From Acidobacteriota bacterium (GTDB lineage: Bacteria; Acidobacteriota; Thermoanaerobaculia; Thermoanaerobaculales; Thermoanaerobaculaceae), in NCBI GenBank assembly GCA_021782525.1, contig JAJXUY010000087.1, positions 1 to 6,606 on the forward strand: a DNA stretch of 6,606 nt, written 5' to 3'. The notes beneath the pieces are model-generated. The model saw nothing but the letters and a program-made list of their open reading frames with translations, was not told where the DNA came from and ran no database searches. Shown here one piece after another: positions 1 through 5,377 of the stretch. The position numbers were made by a program, and so were the translations under genes. How positions within the stretch are numbered: the first letter of the stretch is position 1; every line of letters starts with the position of its first letter.

Positions 1-96
1 ATGCTGACGACCGAGGCGCTGGTCTCCGAGATCCCCGAGGAGAAGCCGGCGGCGCCGGCGATGCCGGGCGGCGGCGGCATGGGGGACATGTACTAG
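1..96 (+). CDS. groL: GroEL (60 kDa chaperonin), C-terminal end only
   Basis: The frame is open from the first base and ends at TAG 94-96, giving the last 31 residues of a protein whose body lies left of the window. The start [14 protein letters not shown] matches the end of the GroEL equatorial domain, where LTTEA and an acidic VxxxPE stretch are family hallmarks. It is followed by the flexible tail with Met/Gly repeats ([10 protein letters not shown]). In the family this protein forms the 14-mer folding chamber in the cytosol with GroES, and the Gly/Met tail projects into the cavity floor. The ending in Asp-Met-Tyr rather than a longer GGM run is a small variation on the usual tail. A repeat and a strong terminator follow, so this is the end of its operon. 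Confidence 0.93.
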   Translation: MLTTEALVSEIPEEKPAAPAMPGGGGMGDMY

Positions 97-100
97 AGAA

Positions 101-128
101 CCGTGGTCCGTGGTCCGTGGACCGTGGA
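101..128. repeat. 4 x 7-bp tandem repeat CCGTGG(T/A)
   Basis: Two CCGTGGT units (101-114) are followed directly by two CCGTGGA units (115-128), beginning 5 bases after the groEL stop codon. The switch from T to A in the last position also creates a short GGTCC/GGACC inversion (112-123). It has no coding sense. It resembles the short heptamer repeats found in spacers of several bacterial genomes. Its function is unknown, and replication slippage is the simplest origin. Confidence 0.75.
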
Positions 129-160
129 CTGAAGAAACACCGAAGAAGCGGGAAACAACG

Positions 161-190
161 AGGGCGGGGAGCGATCCCCGCCCTTCTTCC
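161..190 (+). terminator. Intrinsic terminator of groEL
   Basis: AGGGCGGGGA (161-170) and TCCCCGCCCT (175-184) form a perfect 10-bp stem closed by the stable GNRA loop GCGA, followed by TCTTCC. The U-tract is weak, as is common in GC-rich genomes. The hairpin lies 65 bases after the groEL stop, between convergent genes, which fits a transcription terminator. Confidence 0.75.
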
Positions 191-280
191 GTCCGGTGGG
201 CACAGGGCGCAGCGGGATGGGTGTGAACGAGGGACACGAGACCAACGGCCGAGCAGCGGAGCGGCGAAGGTGTCGAGGAG

Positions 281-309
281 AAACGGCACGAGGCGGGCGA
301 ACCCGCCTC
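281..309 (-). terminator. Probable terminator of the exoD-like gene
   Basis: On the minus strand GAGGCGGG-TTCG-CCCGCCTC (309 to 290) is a perfect 8-bp stem with a UUCG tetraloop. It is followed by GTGCCGTTTCTCC, so a short T-run sits about 6 bases after the stem. It lies 72 bases beyond the stop of the leftward ExoD-family gene. It faces the groEL terminator, so each convergent gene seems to have its own hairpin. Confidence 0.6.
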
Positions 310-328
310 TCGCGCCCCCGCTCTTCTG

Positions 329-353
329 CGCCTCGGCTCCTCGGCGCCTCTGC
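329..353. repeat. Low-complexity CTCGGC/CGCCTC spacer repeat
   Basis: Imperfect, overlapping units of the type CGCCTCGGCTCCTCGGCGCCTCTGC fill the spacer just beyond the ExoD-family gene. The rest of 191-380 shows no further feature apart from the hairpin at 281-309. The repeat is short and degenerate, so the call is modest. Confidence 0.4.
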
Positions 354-380
354 ACATCGGTCTCGGGGCGGCCCGCCCGG

Positions 381-1052
381 TCAGAGGAGAAGGCGCAGGC
401 CGACGACGGGGAGCAGCGCGATCGCGCCGAACACGACCAGCGAGACGAGGAAGAGCACCTGGCCGATCACGGCGAGAACCGCATCCTCCTCGAGCAGGCC
501 GACGGCGGTGGCGGCGATCGTCAACGCCGGCAGCGTGTTGGTAAAGAGGATCGGCAGCGGCAGCGCCAGCTCGGCGCCCGATACCGCGATCACGACCCCG
601 GCGATCGGCCGCGCCCAGCGGTGGCACTGGAACCAGCGGCCGCGCGGCTTGACGAAGCGCTCGACCTGGCGCAGAACGCGCTGCCCCGCCGCGCCGATCC
701 GAATCACGAGCGCCGATTGCAACTCGTGCGCGAGCCAGCGCCGCGGCAGCCACAGCGAACGCCCGAGCGCCATCGCCACGCCGAGCAGCACAACGGCCAG
801 CCCGAACGGTGTGGACAACCCCGGCAGGGGGATCGGCTGCAGGAACGGCAGGACGAGGAAGAACGCGAGCAGCGCGAGGCCGCGGCCGCTCAGGTGCTCG
901 ACCAGCACGCGGACGGCAACCCTCTCGGCGGAGGCGAGCCGGACCACGTCCTCGATCTCGCCGGAAAGCGAACGGCGCCGGTTCGTAACGGCCCCGTCGC
1001 TGCAGTCTGCGGGCGCCGCCAACGGAGCGTCTTGTGTGCTCACGCTGACCAC
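381..1052 (-). CDS. ExoD-family (exopolysaccharide synthesis) integral membrane protein
   Basis: This gene encodes 223 residues from GTG at 1052, or 220 from the in-frame GTG at 1043, against roughly 200 usual for the family. After a polar N-terminus of about 35 residues comes the ExoD-type core: a helix-rich segment (residues 31-55), a hydrophobic helix (58-70), and the signature proline-rich turn PIPLPGLSTPFG at 73-84. It continues with hydrophobic segments at about 85-97, 147-163, 166-186 and 190-216. WLPRRWL (101-107) also fits the family, where Trp-Leu-Pro-x-x-Leu follows the second helix. ExoD was named from a Sinorhizobium exopolysaccharide and symbiosis mutant; its biochemical role is not known. 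The gene stands alone, convergent with groEL. Neither GTG has a Shine-Dalgarno in front of it. The family call is firm; the function here is inferred only from the name. Confidence 0.82.
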   Translation of the reverse strand: MVSVSTQDAPLAAPADCSDGAVTNRRRSLSGEIEDVVRLASAERVAVRVLVEHLSGRGLALLAFFLVLPFLQPIPLPGLSTPFGLAVVLLGVAMALGRSLWLPRRWLAHELQSALVIRIGAAGQRVLRQVERFVKPRGRWFQCHRWARPIAGVVIAVSGAELALPLPILFTNTLPALTIAATAVGLLEEDAVLAVIGQVLFLVSLVVFGAIALLPVVGLRLLL

Positions 1053-1079
1053 TATACGAGAACGCCGGCTGCGGGCGAA
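1041..1079 (-). promoter_or_regulatory. Possible promoter giving a leaderless exoD-like transcript
   Basis: On the minus strand TATAGT (1056-1051) is a near-consensus -10 element. TTCGCC lies 17 bases upstream (1079-1074), a weak -35 with 3 of 6 matches. The -10 box overlaps the outermost GTG (1052-1050). It sits 7 bases before the second GTG (1043-1041), the distance expected if transcription begins at that GTG. There is no purine-rich ribosome site before either GTG. This favours the 220-residue form translated from a leaderless message; it is inference from spacing. Confidence 0.4.
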
Positions 1080-1136
1080 GACGATCGGCCGGTGAGTCGC
1101 GGCTCATCCAAGGCACCGCCGGCCCCGGAAGCTCGG

Positions 1137-1361
1137 CTCCGTCTCAAGGCTGCCTACCCGAGTTACCAGCGTCCGGCCACCCGACCCGCTCCGATTCCCC
1201 ATCCGATCGTCGATGCGCCCCTGCGTGCCCGCCCCGATGGTTCGCTCCATCTCCGCCTCAGGCACCTGATCGATCGTCCCCCGCAGCGACTCCCGAAACA
1301 CGTCGTCCGCCGCCGGCGCCGCTTTCCCGTCAACCCTACTCCGAGTTCTCTTCCGCCGGGC
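1137..1361 (-). pseudogene. IS256-family transposase, decayed N-terminal fragment
   Basis: On the minus strand the frame reads ARRKRTRSRVDGK, then a helix region (VFRESLRGTIDQVPEAEME), then RMGNRSGSGGRTLVTRVGSLE. This order matches the N-terminus of IS256/MULE-type transposases: a basic start, the FRxxLxxxIQxVLEAEM helix, the LGYRSGYYxRTL segment and the TRVGKLEL strand. Intact members are near 400 residues. Here only about the first 75 can be followed. Expected Gly-Tyr-Arg-Ser-Gly-Tyr residues are altered (GNRSGSGG). Similarity stops after GSLETE, and the frame ends at 1104 without the DDE catalytic domain. No terminal inverted repeat pair was found. It is a relic that cannot encode an active enzyme. 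Its left edge lies about 85 bases upstream of the exoD-like start. Confidence 0.7.
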
Positions 1362-1590
1362 CGCCGGTCCCTCCCTTGGGTCCCGTTGCCCGGGGTGAAC
1401 CCAGGTGCTCTTTGGAACCCGTGGCGCTCTCTGGCAGACGGTTCGGGACACGACCCACACTCCCGCCCGGATCGGCGTAGGCGAGTGCAGCGACGTGCAG
1501 CCGCAGGCGGGCGGGCCCGTACGAGCTTTCTGTTCGAGGCCGCCCGAGCGGCCGCCACCCCGTGCCCGGTGCCGCGCCGGCCGCGTCCGG
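1362..1590. other. Non-coding stretch, no recognisable gene
   Basis: Several frames stay open here, but their translations are Arg/Pro/Gly/Ala-rich with no family resemblance, and no frame has a plausible ribosome site. The stretch lies just upstream of the transposase relic. It may be the rest of a decayed mobile element, since its base composition is less regular than that of the flanking genes. No RNA gene or repeat was recognised. Confidence 0.5.
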
Positions 1591-1620
1591 TTGACAAGCT
1601 GAACGCACCTGGTCTACAAG
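1591..1620 (+). promoter_or_regulatory. Sigma-70-type promoter upstream of the Nramp operon
   Basis: TTGACA (1591-1596) is a perfect -35 hexamer. After an 18-base spacer comes TACAAG (1615-1620), matching 4 of 6 positions of TATAAT. A full TTGACA is uncommon by chance in DNA this GC-rich. It points at the transporter gene, whose start lies about 290 bases beyond the expected initiation point near 1627, and no gene intervenes. It could instead be a leftover outward promoter of the decayed mobile element. No operator is evident. Confidence 0.45.
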
Positions 1621-1780
1621 GACCAATCGCGCGGATTCCCGCTAGTCGGCCGGCGTGGGTTGCGGCGGGGCGGAAAGGACAGATGGAACCTCCAAGTCGG
1701 ACCAGCGACATGTGGACCCGGGCTCGCCGGCCGGCGGGCGCTGTGACGCCGCGCAGCTGATCCGTCCCGCGGCGCGTCTC

Positions 1781-1910
1781 CGGCCTCGAGTCCCTGCAGG
1801 GGAACGGAGATGCGCTTGCGTGGCCGCCTGAAAATAGAGCGTTCGGCCTGGTCGAGGGACAGTGTGTGCCCGGGCGCCCGCGCGGCCGTGCCGCGCCGCC
1901 GCTAGAGGGA
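1781..1910 (+). promoter_or_regulatory. GC-rich, possibly structured leader of the transporter operon
   Basis: Several complementary segments lie between the promoter and the transporter start. CCTCGA (1784-1789) pairs with TCGAGG (1852-1857). Inside that, TCCC/GGGA (1791-1803) and GGCCG/CGGCC (1822-1826 with 1844-1848) can pair, the latter around an A-rich loop (CCTGAAAATAGAG). A separate perfect hairpin GCGCGGC-CGT-GCCGCGC (1880-1896) ends seven bases before the ribosome site AGAGGGA (1904-1910). I could not match M-box, yybP-ykoY or NiCo riboswitch consensus elements. Short helices arise easily in GC-rich sequence, so a regulatory role is only a suggestion. Confidence 0.3.
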
Positions 1911-1917
1911 CCGGGTC

Positions 1918-3234
1918 ATGTACTGGCTCTCGAAGAGCTTCCACGTCGCCAACCGGTTCAAGCGCCGGCTCCTCATCTTCTTCGCCGTGCTCGGGCCGGG
2001 CCTCATCACGATGGTGGCGGACAACGACGCCGGCGGCATCTCCACCTACGCCGTGACCGGGTCGAAGCACGGGTTCTCCCTCCTCTGGATCTTCTTCATC
2101 CTCGTCCCGATGGCGTACTACATCCAAGAGATGACGGTGCGTCTCGGCGCCGTGACCAAGCGCGGGCACGCCGAGGCGATCTTCGAGGGGTTCGGGAAGT
2201 TCTGGGGGTGGTTCTCCCTGGCCGACCTCGCCATCGTCAACTTTCTCACGCTGATCACGGAGTACATCGGGATGACGGCCGCGATGAGCATGATGGGCGT
2301 GCCGCCGTGGATCACCTACATCGCGGTCACGATCATCCTGCTCGCCGTGTCGATGACGGGGAAGTACTGGACGTTCGAGAAGCTGACGCTGGCCTTCTGC
2401 GCGTTCAACTTCGTCTACATTCCGGCCGCGTTCTGGGCGATGAGGTCGCCCACCGTCCCGGGCTGGGGGGGCGTGTTCCACGGCCTGCTCGTGCCCACGC
2501 TGCCCGGCGGTCTCTCGGGGGACATGCTGTTCATCATCCTCGCCAACATCGGCACGACGATCACGCCGTGGCAGATCTTCTTCCAGCAGAGCTCGGTCGT
2601 GGACAAGGGCCTCGACCTGCGCGACGTCAAGTACGGCAAGATCGACACCTTCGTCGGCGCGCTGGTGACGTGCCTCGTGGCCGGGTTCATCATCATCACG
2701 ACCGGCGCGGCGTTCTACTACCACCACCCCCCGATCGTCATCGAAGACGCCCAGCAGACGGCGGAGGCGCTGGTGCCGCTCCTGGGCGGGTACGGCGCGA
2801 TCGCCCGCAAGCTCTTCGCGATCGGGCTGTTCGACGCCGGCTTCCTGGGCGCGCTGTGCATCTCGCTGTCGACGTCGTGGGCGGTGGGTGAGGTGTTCGG
2901 CTGGGCGCACTCGCTCAACAAGAGCGTGAAGGACGCGCCGTGGTTCTATGCGGTCCACCTGGCGATGCTGCTCGGCGCCGGCGCGATCGTCCTCATCCCC
3001 GGGGCGCCGTTGATCGCCATCACGATGTTCGTGCAGGTCGTCGCCGTGACGCTCCTCCCCTCGGCGCTCGTCTTCCTCATCCTGATCCTCAACGACCCGG
3101 CGTTCGTGGGCGAGCACGTCAACACGCGCTGGGAGAACATCGCGAACTGGGGTATCGTCGTCTTCGTGACGGTGATGTCGACGCTGTTCGCGTTCAGCAC
3201 GCTTTTCCCCGGGCTGTTCGTGGCCGGCAAGTAG
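1918..3234 (+). CDS. Nramp/SLC11-related divalent metal transporter with non-canonical metal site
   Basis: This is a 438-residue, strongly hydrophobic protein with about eleven membrane segments, normal for the family. ATG 1918 is preceded by AGAGGGA at a spacing of 7. The Nramp fold shows in GPG (26-28) before helix 1, in the helix-1 break at D37-A38-G39-G40 where classical members have DPGN, and in the helix-6 break at T213-T214-I215-T216-P217-W218-Q219 followed by QQSSVVDKG (223-231). Classical members have A-T-V-M-P-H-N there. The Asp and the Pro are kept, but Asn becomes Gly, and the Ala and Met ligands both become Thr. Met is the ligand that favours Mn/Fe over Mg/Ca, so the substrate is probably not a typical soft transition metal. 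Nramp-related Mg2+ transporters (NRMT) are the nearest known precedent. It heads a tight operon with an MgtE-like sensor gene (9-base gap), which also points to Mg2+. The fold is secure; the substrate is inferred. Confidence 0.88.
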   Translation: MYWLSKSFHVANRFKRRLLIFFAVLGPGLITMVADNDAGGISTYAVTGSKHGFSLLWIFFILVPMAYYIQEMTVRLGAVTKRGHAEAIFEGFGKFWGWFSLADLAIVNFLTLITEYIGMTAAMSMMGVPPWITYIAVTIILLAVSMTGKYWTFEKLTLAFCAFNFVYIPAAFWAMRSPTVPGWGGVFHGLLVPTLPGGLSGDMLFIILANIGTTITPWQIFFQQSSVVDKGLDLRDVKYGKIDTFVGALVTCLVAGFIIITTGAAFYYHHPPIVIEDAQQTAEALVPLLGGYGAIARKLFAIGLFDAGFLGALCISLSTSWAVGEVFGWAHSLNKSVKDAPWFYAVHLAMLLGAGAIVLIPGAPLIAITMFVQVVAVTLLPSALVFLILILNDPAFVGEHVNTRWENIANWGIVVFVTVMSTLFAFSTLFPGLFVAGK

Positions 3235-3243
3235 GAGGGGAAG

Positions 3244-4536
3244 ATGACATCGCCGACGCTCCAGCCGAGGGTTCCGGACCTGCCGCAGGGGATCGGCCAG
3301 TTCCGCTTCCTCTTCTTCTCCCAGCTCCTCAAGCGGTCCGTGTGCGCGGGCAAGATCAAGGACCGGATCGGCAAGCTCGCCGACCTCGTCTTCGCCCTGA
3401 AGGAACCGTACCCGGAAGCGGTCGGCATCCTCCTCGAGTTCGGCTGGGGCAAGCCGACGCAGTTCATCCCGTGGGACCGCGTCGTCAAGGTCGAGGACGA
3501 CGCGGTGTTCGTCAAGCCCGCCGAGGGCGGCGGCCCCTACCCGCCGTTCGTCGACCAGCCGGGCTGGATGCTGGTGGACGCGCACCTGATGGGCCGCACG
3601 ATCCTGGACATGGACGGCCGGCGAACTGAGGTGGTCAACGACGTCCACCTGCTCGAGGCCAAGGGTCACCTCCTCCTCGTGCACGTGGACACCTCGGTCA
3701 ACGGCCTCCTGCGCCGGTGGGGCCTCGGCAAGCTGAAGTGGGTCAAGGACGAGTTCATCTCGTGGAAGTACGTCCAGCCGCTGTCGGTCGAGGACGCGGT
3801 CGCGACGGACAAGGTGTCGCTGTCGGTGACGCGCAAGCAGATGCTCGACCTGCCGAGCGAGGACCTCGCCGACGCTCTCGAGGAGCTCGACGGCAAGGAG
3901 CAGGAGGCGCTGTTCTCGGCGCTGGACTCCGAGAAGGCCGCCGAGACGCTGCTCGAGGCCGAGCCGCGCGCGCAGCGCCAGCTGATCGCCGACCTGCGCA
4001 AGGAGCGGGCCCGCCTGATCCTGTCGGAGATGAGCGTGCCGCAGCTCGCCAAGCTGTTCTCGGTGCTGCCGCACGACGACGCCACCGAGCTGATGGACGT
4101 GCTCTCCGCGGACGACGCGGCCCGGATCAGGGCGATCCTCTCGGAGCGTGAGGCGACCGCCGGAGCGTTGATGTCGCCCGAGTTCGTGGCGGTGCCGTCC
4201 GATACCAGGGTCGGGCCGTTGCTCGCGCAGATCCGGGGCTCGCGTTCGGAGCCGGAGGCGATCTCGTACGTCTACGTGATCAACGGGGAAGGCCGCACCC
4301 TCGCCGGTGTCGTCGACCTGCGCGAGCTGGTGCTCGCGCCCGACGATACGGCGGTGTCGTCGATCATGACCTCCCCGGTGGTCTCGGTCGAGGAGAGCGA
4401 CCTGCAGGACGACATCGCCGCGGTGTTCGCCAAGTACCACTACCGGATGATCCCGATCGTCGACGCCCAGGACCACATCCTCGGCGTGATCCGCTCCAAC
4501 GAGATCATGGCCGGCGGCGCGTCGCGAAAGGAGTAG
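3244..4536 (+). CDS. Soluble PRC-barrel / MgtE_N / CBS-pair protein, probable regulator of the adjacent transporter
   Basis: This gene encodes 430 residues and starts at ATG 3244 behind AGGAGG (3233-3238), which overlaps the stop codon of the transporter gene. Residues about 30-90 and 110-180 look like two PRC-barrel modules, ending in parallel motifs IPWDRV (75-80) and ISWKYV (172-177). Residues about 200-302 are the helical MgtE_N superhelix, with repeats such as LPSEDLADALEEL and LPHDDATELMDVL. Residues about 304-425 are a CBS pair (ALMSPEFVAVP, then SIMTSPVVSV, with YRMIPIVDAQDHILGVI). In MgtE channels the MgtE_N and CBS domains bind Mg2+ in the cytosol and close the pore. Here the protein stops after the CBS pair and has no membrane segment, so it cannot be a channel. 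Its role is inferred as a cytosolic ion or nucleotide sensor acting on the co-transcribed Nramp-like carrier. The domain calls are firm except for the exact PRC boundaries. Confidence 0.85.
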   Translation: MTSPTLQPRVPDLPQGIGQFRFLFFSQLLKRSVCAGKIKDRIGKLADLVFALKEPYPEAVGILLEFGWGKPTQFIPWDRVVKVEDDAVFVKPAEGGGPYPPFVDQPGWMLVDAHLMGRTILDMDGRRTEVVNDVHLLEAKGHLLLVHVDTSVNGLLRRWGLGKLKWVKDEFISWKYVQPLSVEDAVATDKVSLSVTRKQMLDLPSEDLADALEELDGKEQEALFSALDSEKAAETLLEAEPRAQRQLIADLRKERARLILSEMSVPQLAKLFSVLPHDDATELMDVLSADDAARIRAILSEREATAGALMSPEFVAVPSDTRVGPLLAQIRGSRSEPEAISYVYVINGEGRTLAGVVDLRELVLAPDDTAVSSIMTSPVVSVEESDLQDDIAAVFAKYHYRMIPIVDAQDHILGVIRSNEIMAGGASRKE

Positions 4537-4545
4537 GTGAGCCAC

Positions 4546-4656
4546 ATGCCCCGTGTCCAGATGACGCCTACGGTTCGAGCGGCGCTCTTCTTCCTGAGGT
4601 TCTACCTCATCGCCCTGCTCGGCTTGCTGGTCGTGCGCTTCCTCAGGATCTTCTGA
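4546..4656 (+). CDS. Small single-pass membrane protein (36 residues), unknown
   Basis: ATG 4546 opens a 36-residue frame ending at TGA 4654-4656, starting 9 bases after the stop of the MgtE_N/CBS gene. GGTGAG (4536-4541) lies 4 bases before the ATG. An alternative GTG at 4537 would give 39 residues behind AAAGGAG (4527-4533), but at only 3 bases. The protein has a short polar N-terminus (MPRVQMTPTVR) and one hydrophobic helix (about residues 12-33) carrying Arg 11, 18, 31 and 34. It ends in FLRIF, with no signal cleavage site. Size and position recall small subunits that dock on transporters, such as KdpF. No family is recognised and no homologue can be cited. The position, ribosome site and membrane-type composition make a real gene more likely than not. 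Confidence 0.55.
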   Translation: MPRVQMTPTVRAALFFLRFYLIALLGLLVVRFLRIF

Positions 4657-4757
4657 ATCCGCCGCGCGCGGGTTTGCTAAGCTGACGCCCGAAGTCACAC
4701 GCACGGGTGCGCCGGCCGGCTGCGACAGGCGGCCGCCGGGCGCGGGGTGGAGGGGCG

Positions 4758-5252
4758 ATGGCTCGAACACGGAAGTCGAACCTGACGGCGGGGGTGATCC
4801 TGGTGGTGATCGGGGGGATCCTGCTGGTCACCCGGTTCGCGTTGCTGGCCACCGCGCCGGCGTGGCTGCTCGGGCTCGGGGTCGGCCTGGCGCTCATCGC
4901 GATCGTGACCCGCTCGTACGGTGCGCTCGTCGGCGGGATGATCCTCCTCGGCCTCGGCGCCGGCATGGCGCTCGGGGATCGCGCGGTGGCCGGGATGTCG
5001 CCCGGCGCGTGGATGCAGCTCGGCCTCGGCGCCGGTTTCGTCGGCATCTGGGTGCTCGCGCTCATCCTCGGCTTGAAGCGCCACTGGTGGCCGCTGGTGC
5101 CCGGTGTGATCCTGCTCGCGCTGGGCGGGGCGCGGTTCCTGCGTCACATCGTCGTGATCCCGCCCGAGGCGATGATCGTGGTCCGCACCTGGTGGCCGGC
5201 GGCTCTCGTCGTCGCCGGCATCTGGGTGCTCGTCAGGGCGCTGCGCAAGTGA
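4758..5252 (+). CDS. Six-helix integral membrane protein, DUF5668 / LiaF-like N-terminus
   Basis: The chosen start is ATG 4758, which follows GGAGG (4749-4753) by 4 bases. An upstream in-frame start at 4707 would add an Arg/Gly-rich stretch with no family character. The resulting 164 residues form six hydrophobic segments, at about 9-28, 34-51, 55-75, 85-105, 111-127 and 138-158, with short loops. The first segment (TAGVILVVIGGILLVTR) resembles the paired Gly-rich helices of DUF5668 and LiaI/LiaF-like proteins. Some of these are linked to envelope-stress sensing in Firmicutes, but no function is known for most. A TTGCTAAGCT stretch (4674-4683), with a TAnnnT-type -10 and no good -35, is a weak promoter candidate. 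The gap of 101 bases after the small gene leaves open whether it belongs to the metal operon. Function unknown. Confidence 0.75.
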   Translation: MARTRKSNLTAGVILVVIGGILLVTRFALLATAPAWLLGLGVGLALIAIVTRSYGALVGGMILLGLGAGMALGDRAVAGMSPGAWMQLGLGAGFVGIWVLALILGLKRHWWPLVPGVILLALGGARFLRHIVVIPPEAMIVVRTWWPAALVVAGIWVLVRALRK

Positions 5253-5273
5253 GGGAAAGGCCGTACGAGGGAA

Positions 5274-5363
5274 GCAGGAAAAGGGAAAAGGGTAAAGGGA
5301 AGGCCACGACACAACCGACCGCCGTCTTGCCTTCCCTTTGCCCTTTCCCCTTTCCCCTTTTGC
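5274..5363. terminator. Long purine/pyrimidine inverted repeat, probable bidirectional terminator
   Basis: The left arm 5274-5304 is built from GGGAAAA/GGGTAAA units and ends GGGAAGGC. The right arm 5329-5363 starts GCCTTCCC and is built from the complementary CCCTTT/CCCCTTT units. The arms pair nearly throughout, with small bulges, around a 24-base loop. The element fills the 125-base gap between convergent genes and has T-rich flanks (TTTTGCTTGTT) on the right. That suits termination from both sides. It could also be a copy of a genome-wide spacer repeat; the two readings are compatible. Confidence 0.65.
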
Positions 5364-5377
5364 TTGTTACGCGTCGC

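Noticed and set aside
1163..1711. Minus-strand frames in the 865-base gap as a real gene
   Set aside because: Apart from the transposase-like segment in one frame, the translations have no family resemblance, no ribosome site and biased Arg/Gly/Pro content.
117..1760. A 547-codon plus-strand frame across the exoD-like gene and the gap
   Set aside because: Composition is Arg/Pro/Ala-rich with no recognisable fold, and it runs through two terminator hairpins and antisense to the ExoD-family gene.
1784..1867. A riboswitch of the M-box, yybP-ykoY or NiCo class in the transporter leader
   Set aside because: A GGGACAG stretch (1856-1862) and nested pairings were suggestive, but the other conserved elements of these classes were not found.
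4661..4677. Terminator at CCGCGCGCGGGTTT after the small membrane protein gene
   Set aside because: The palindrome leaves almost no loop and only three T residues follow, too weak to call.
1642..4770. A 1042-codon open frame on the minus strand opposite the transporter and sensor genes
   Set aside because: Its translation is repetitive Asp/Glu/Arg/His text typical of the antisense of GC-rich genes. It has no domains, and the plus-strand genes have clear families and ribosome sites.
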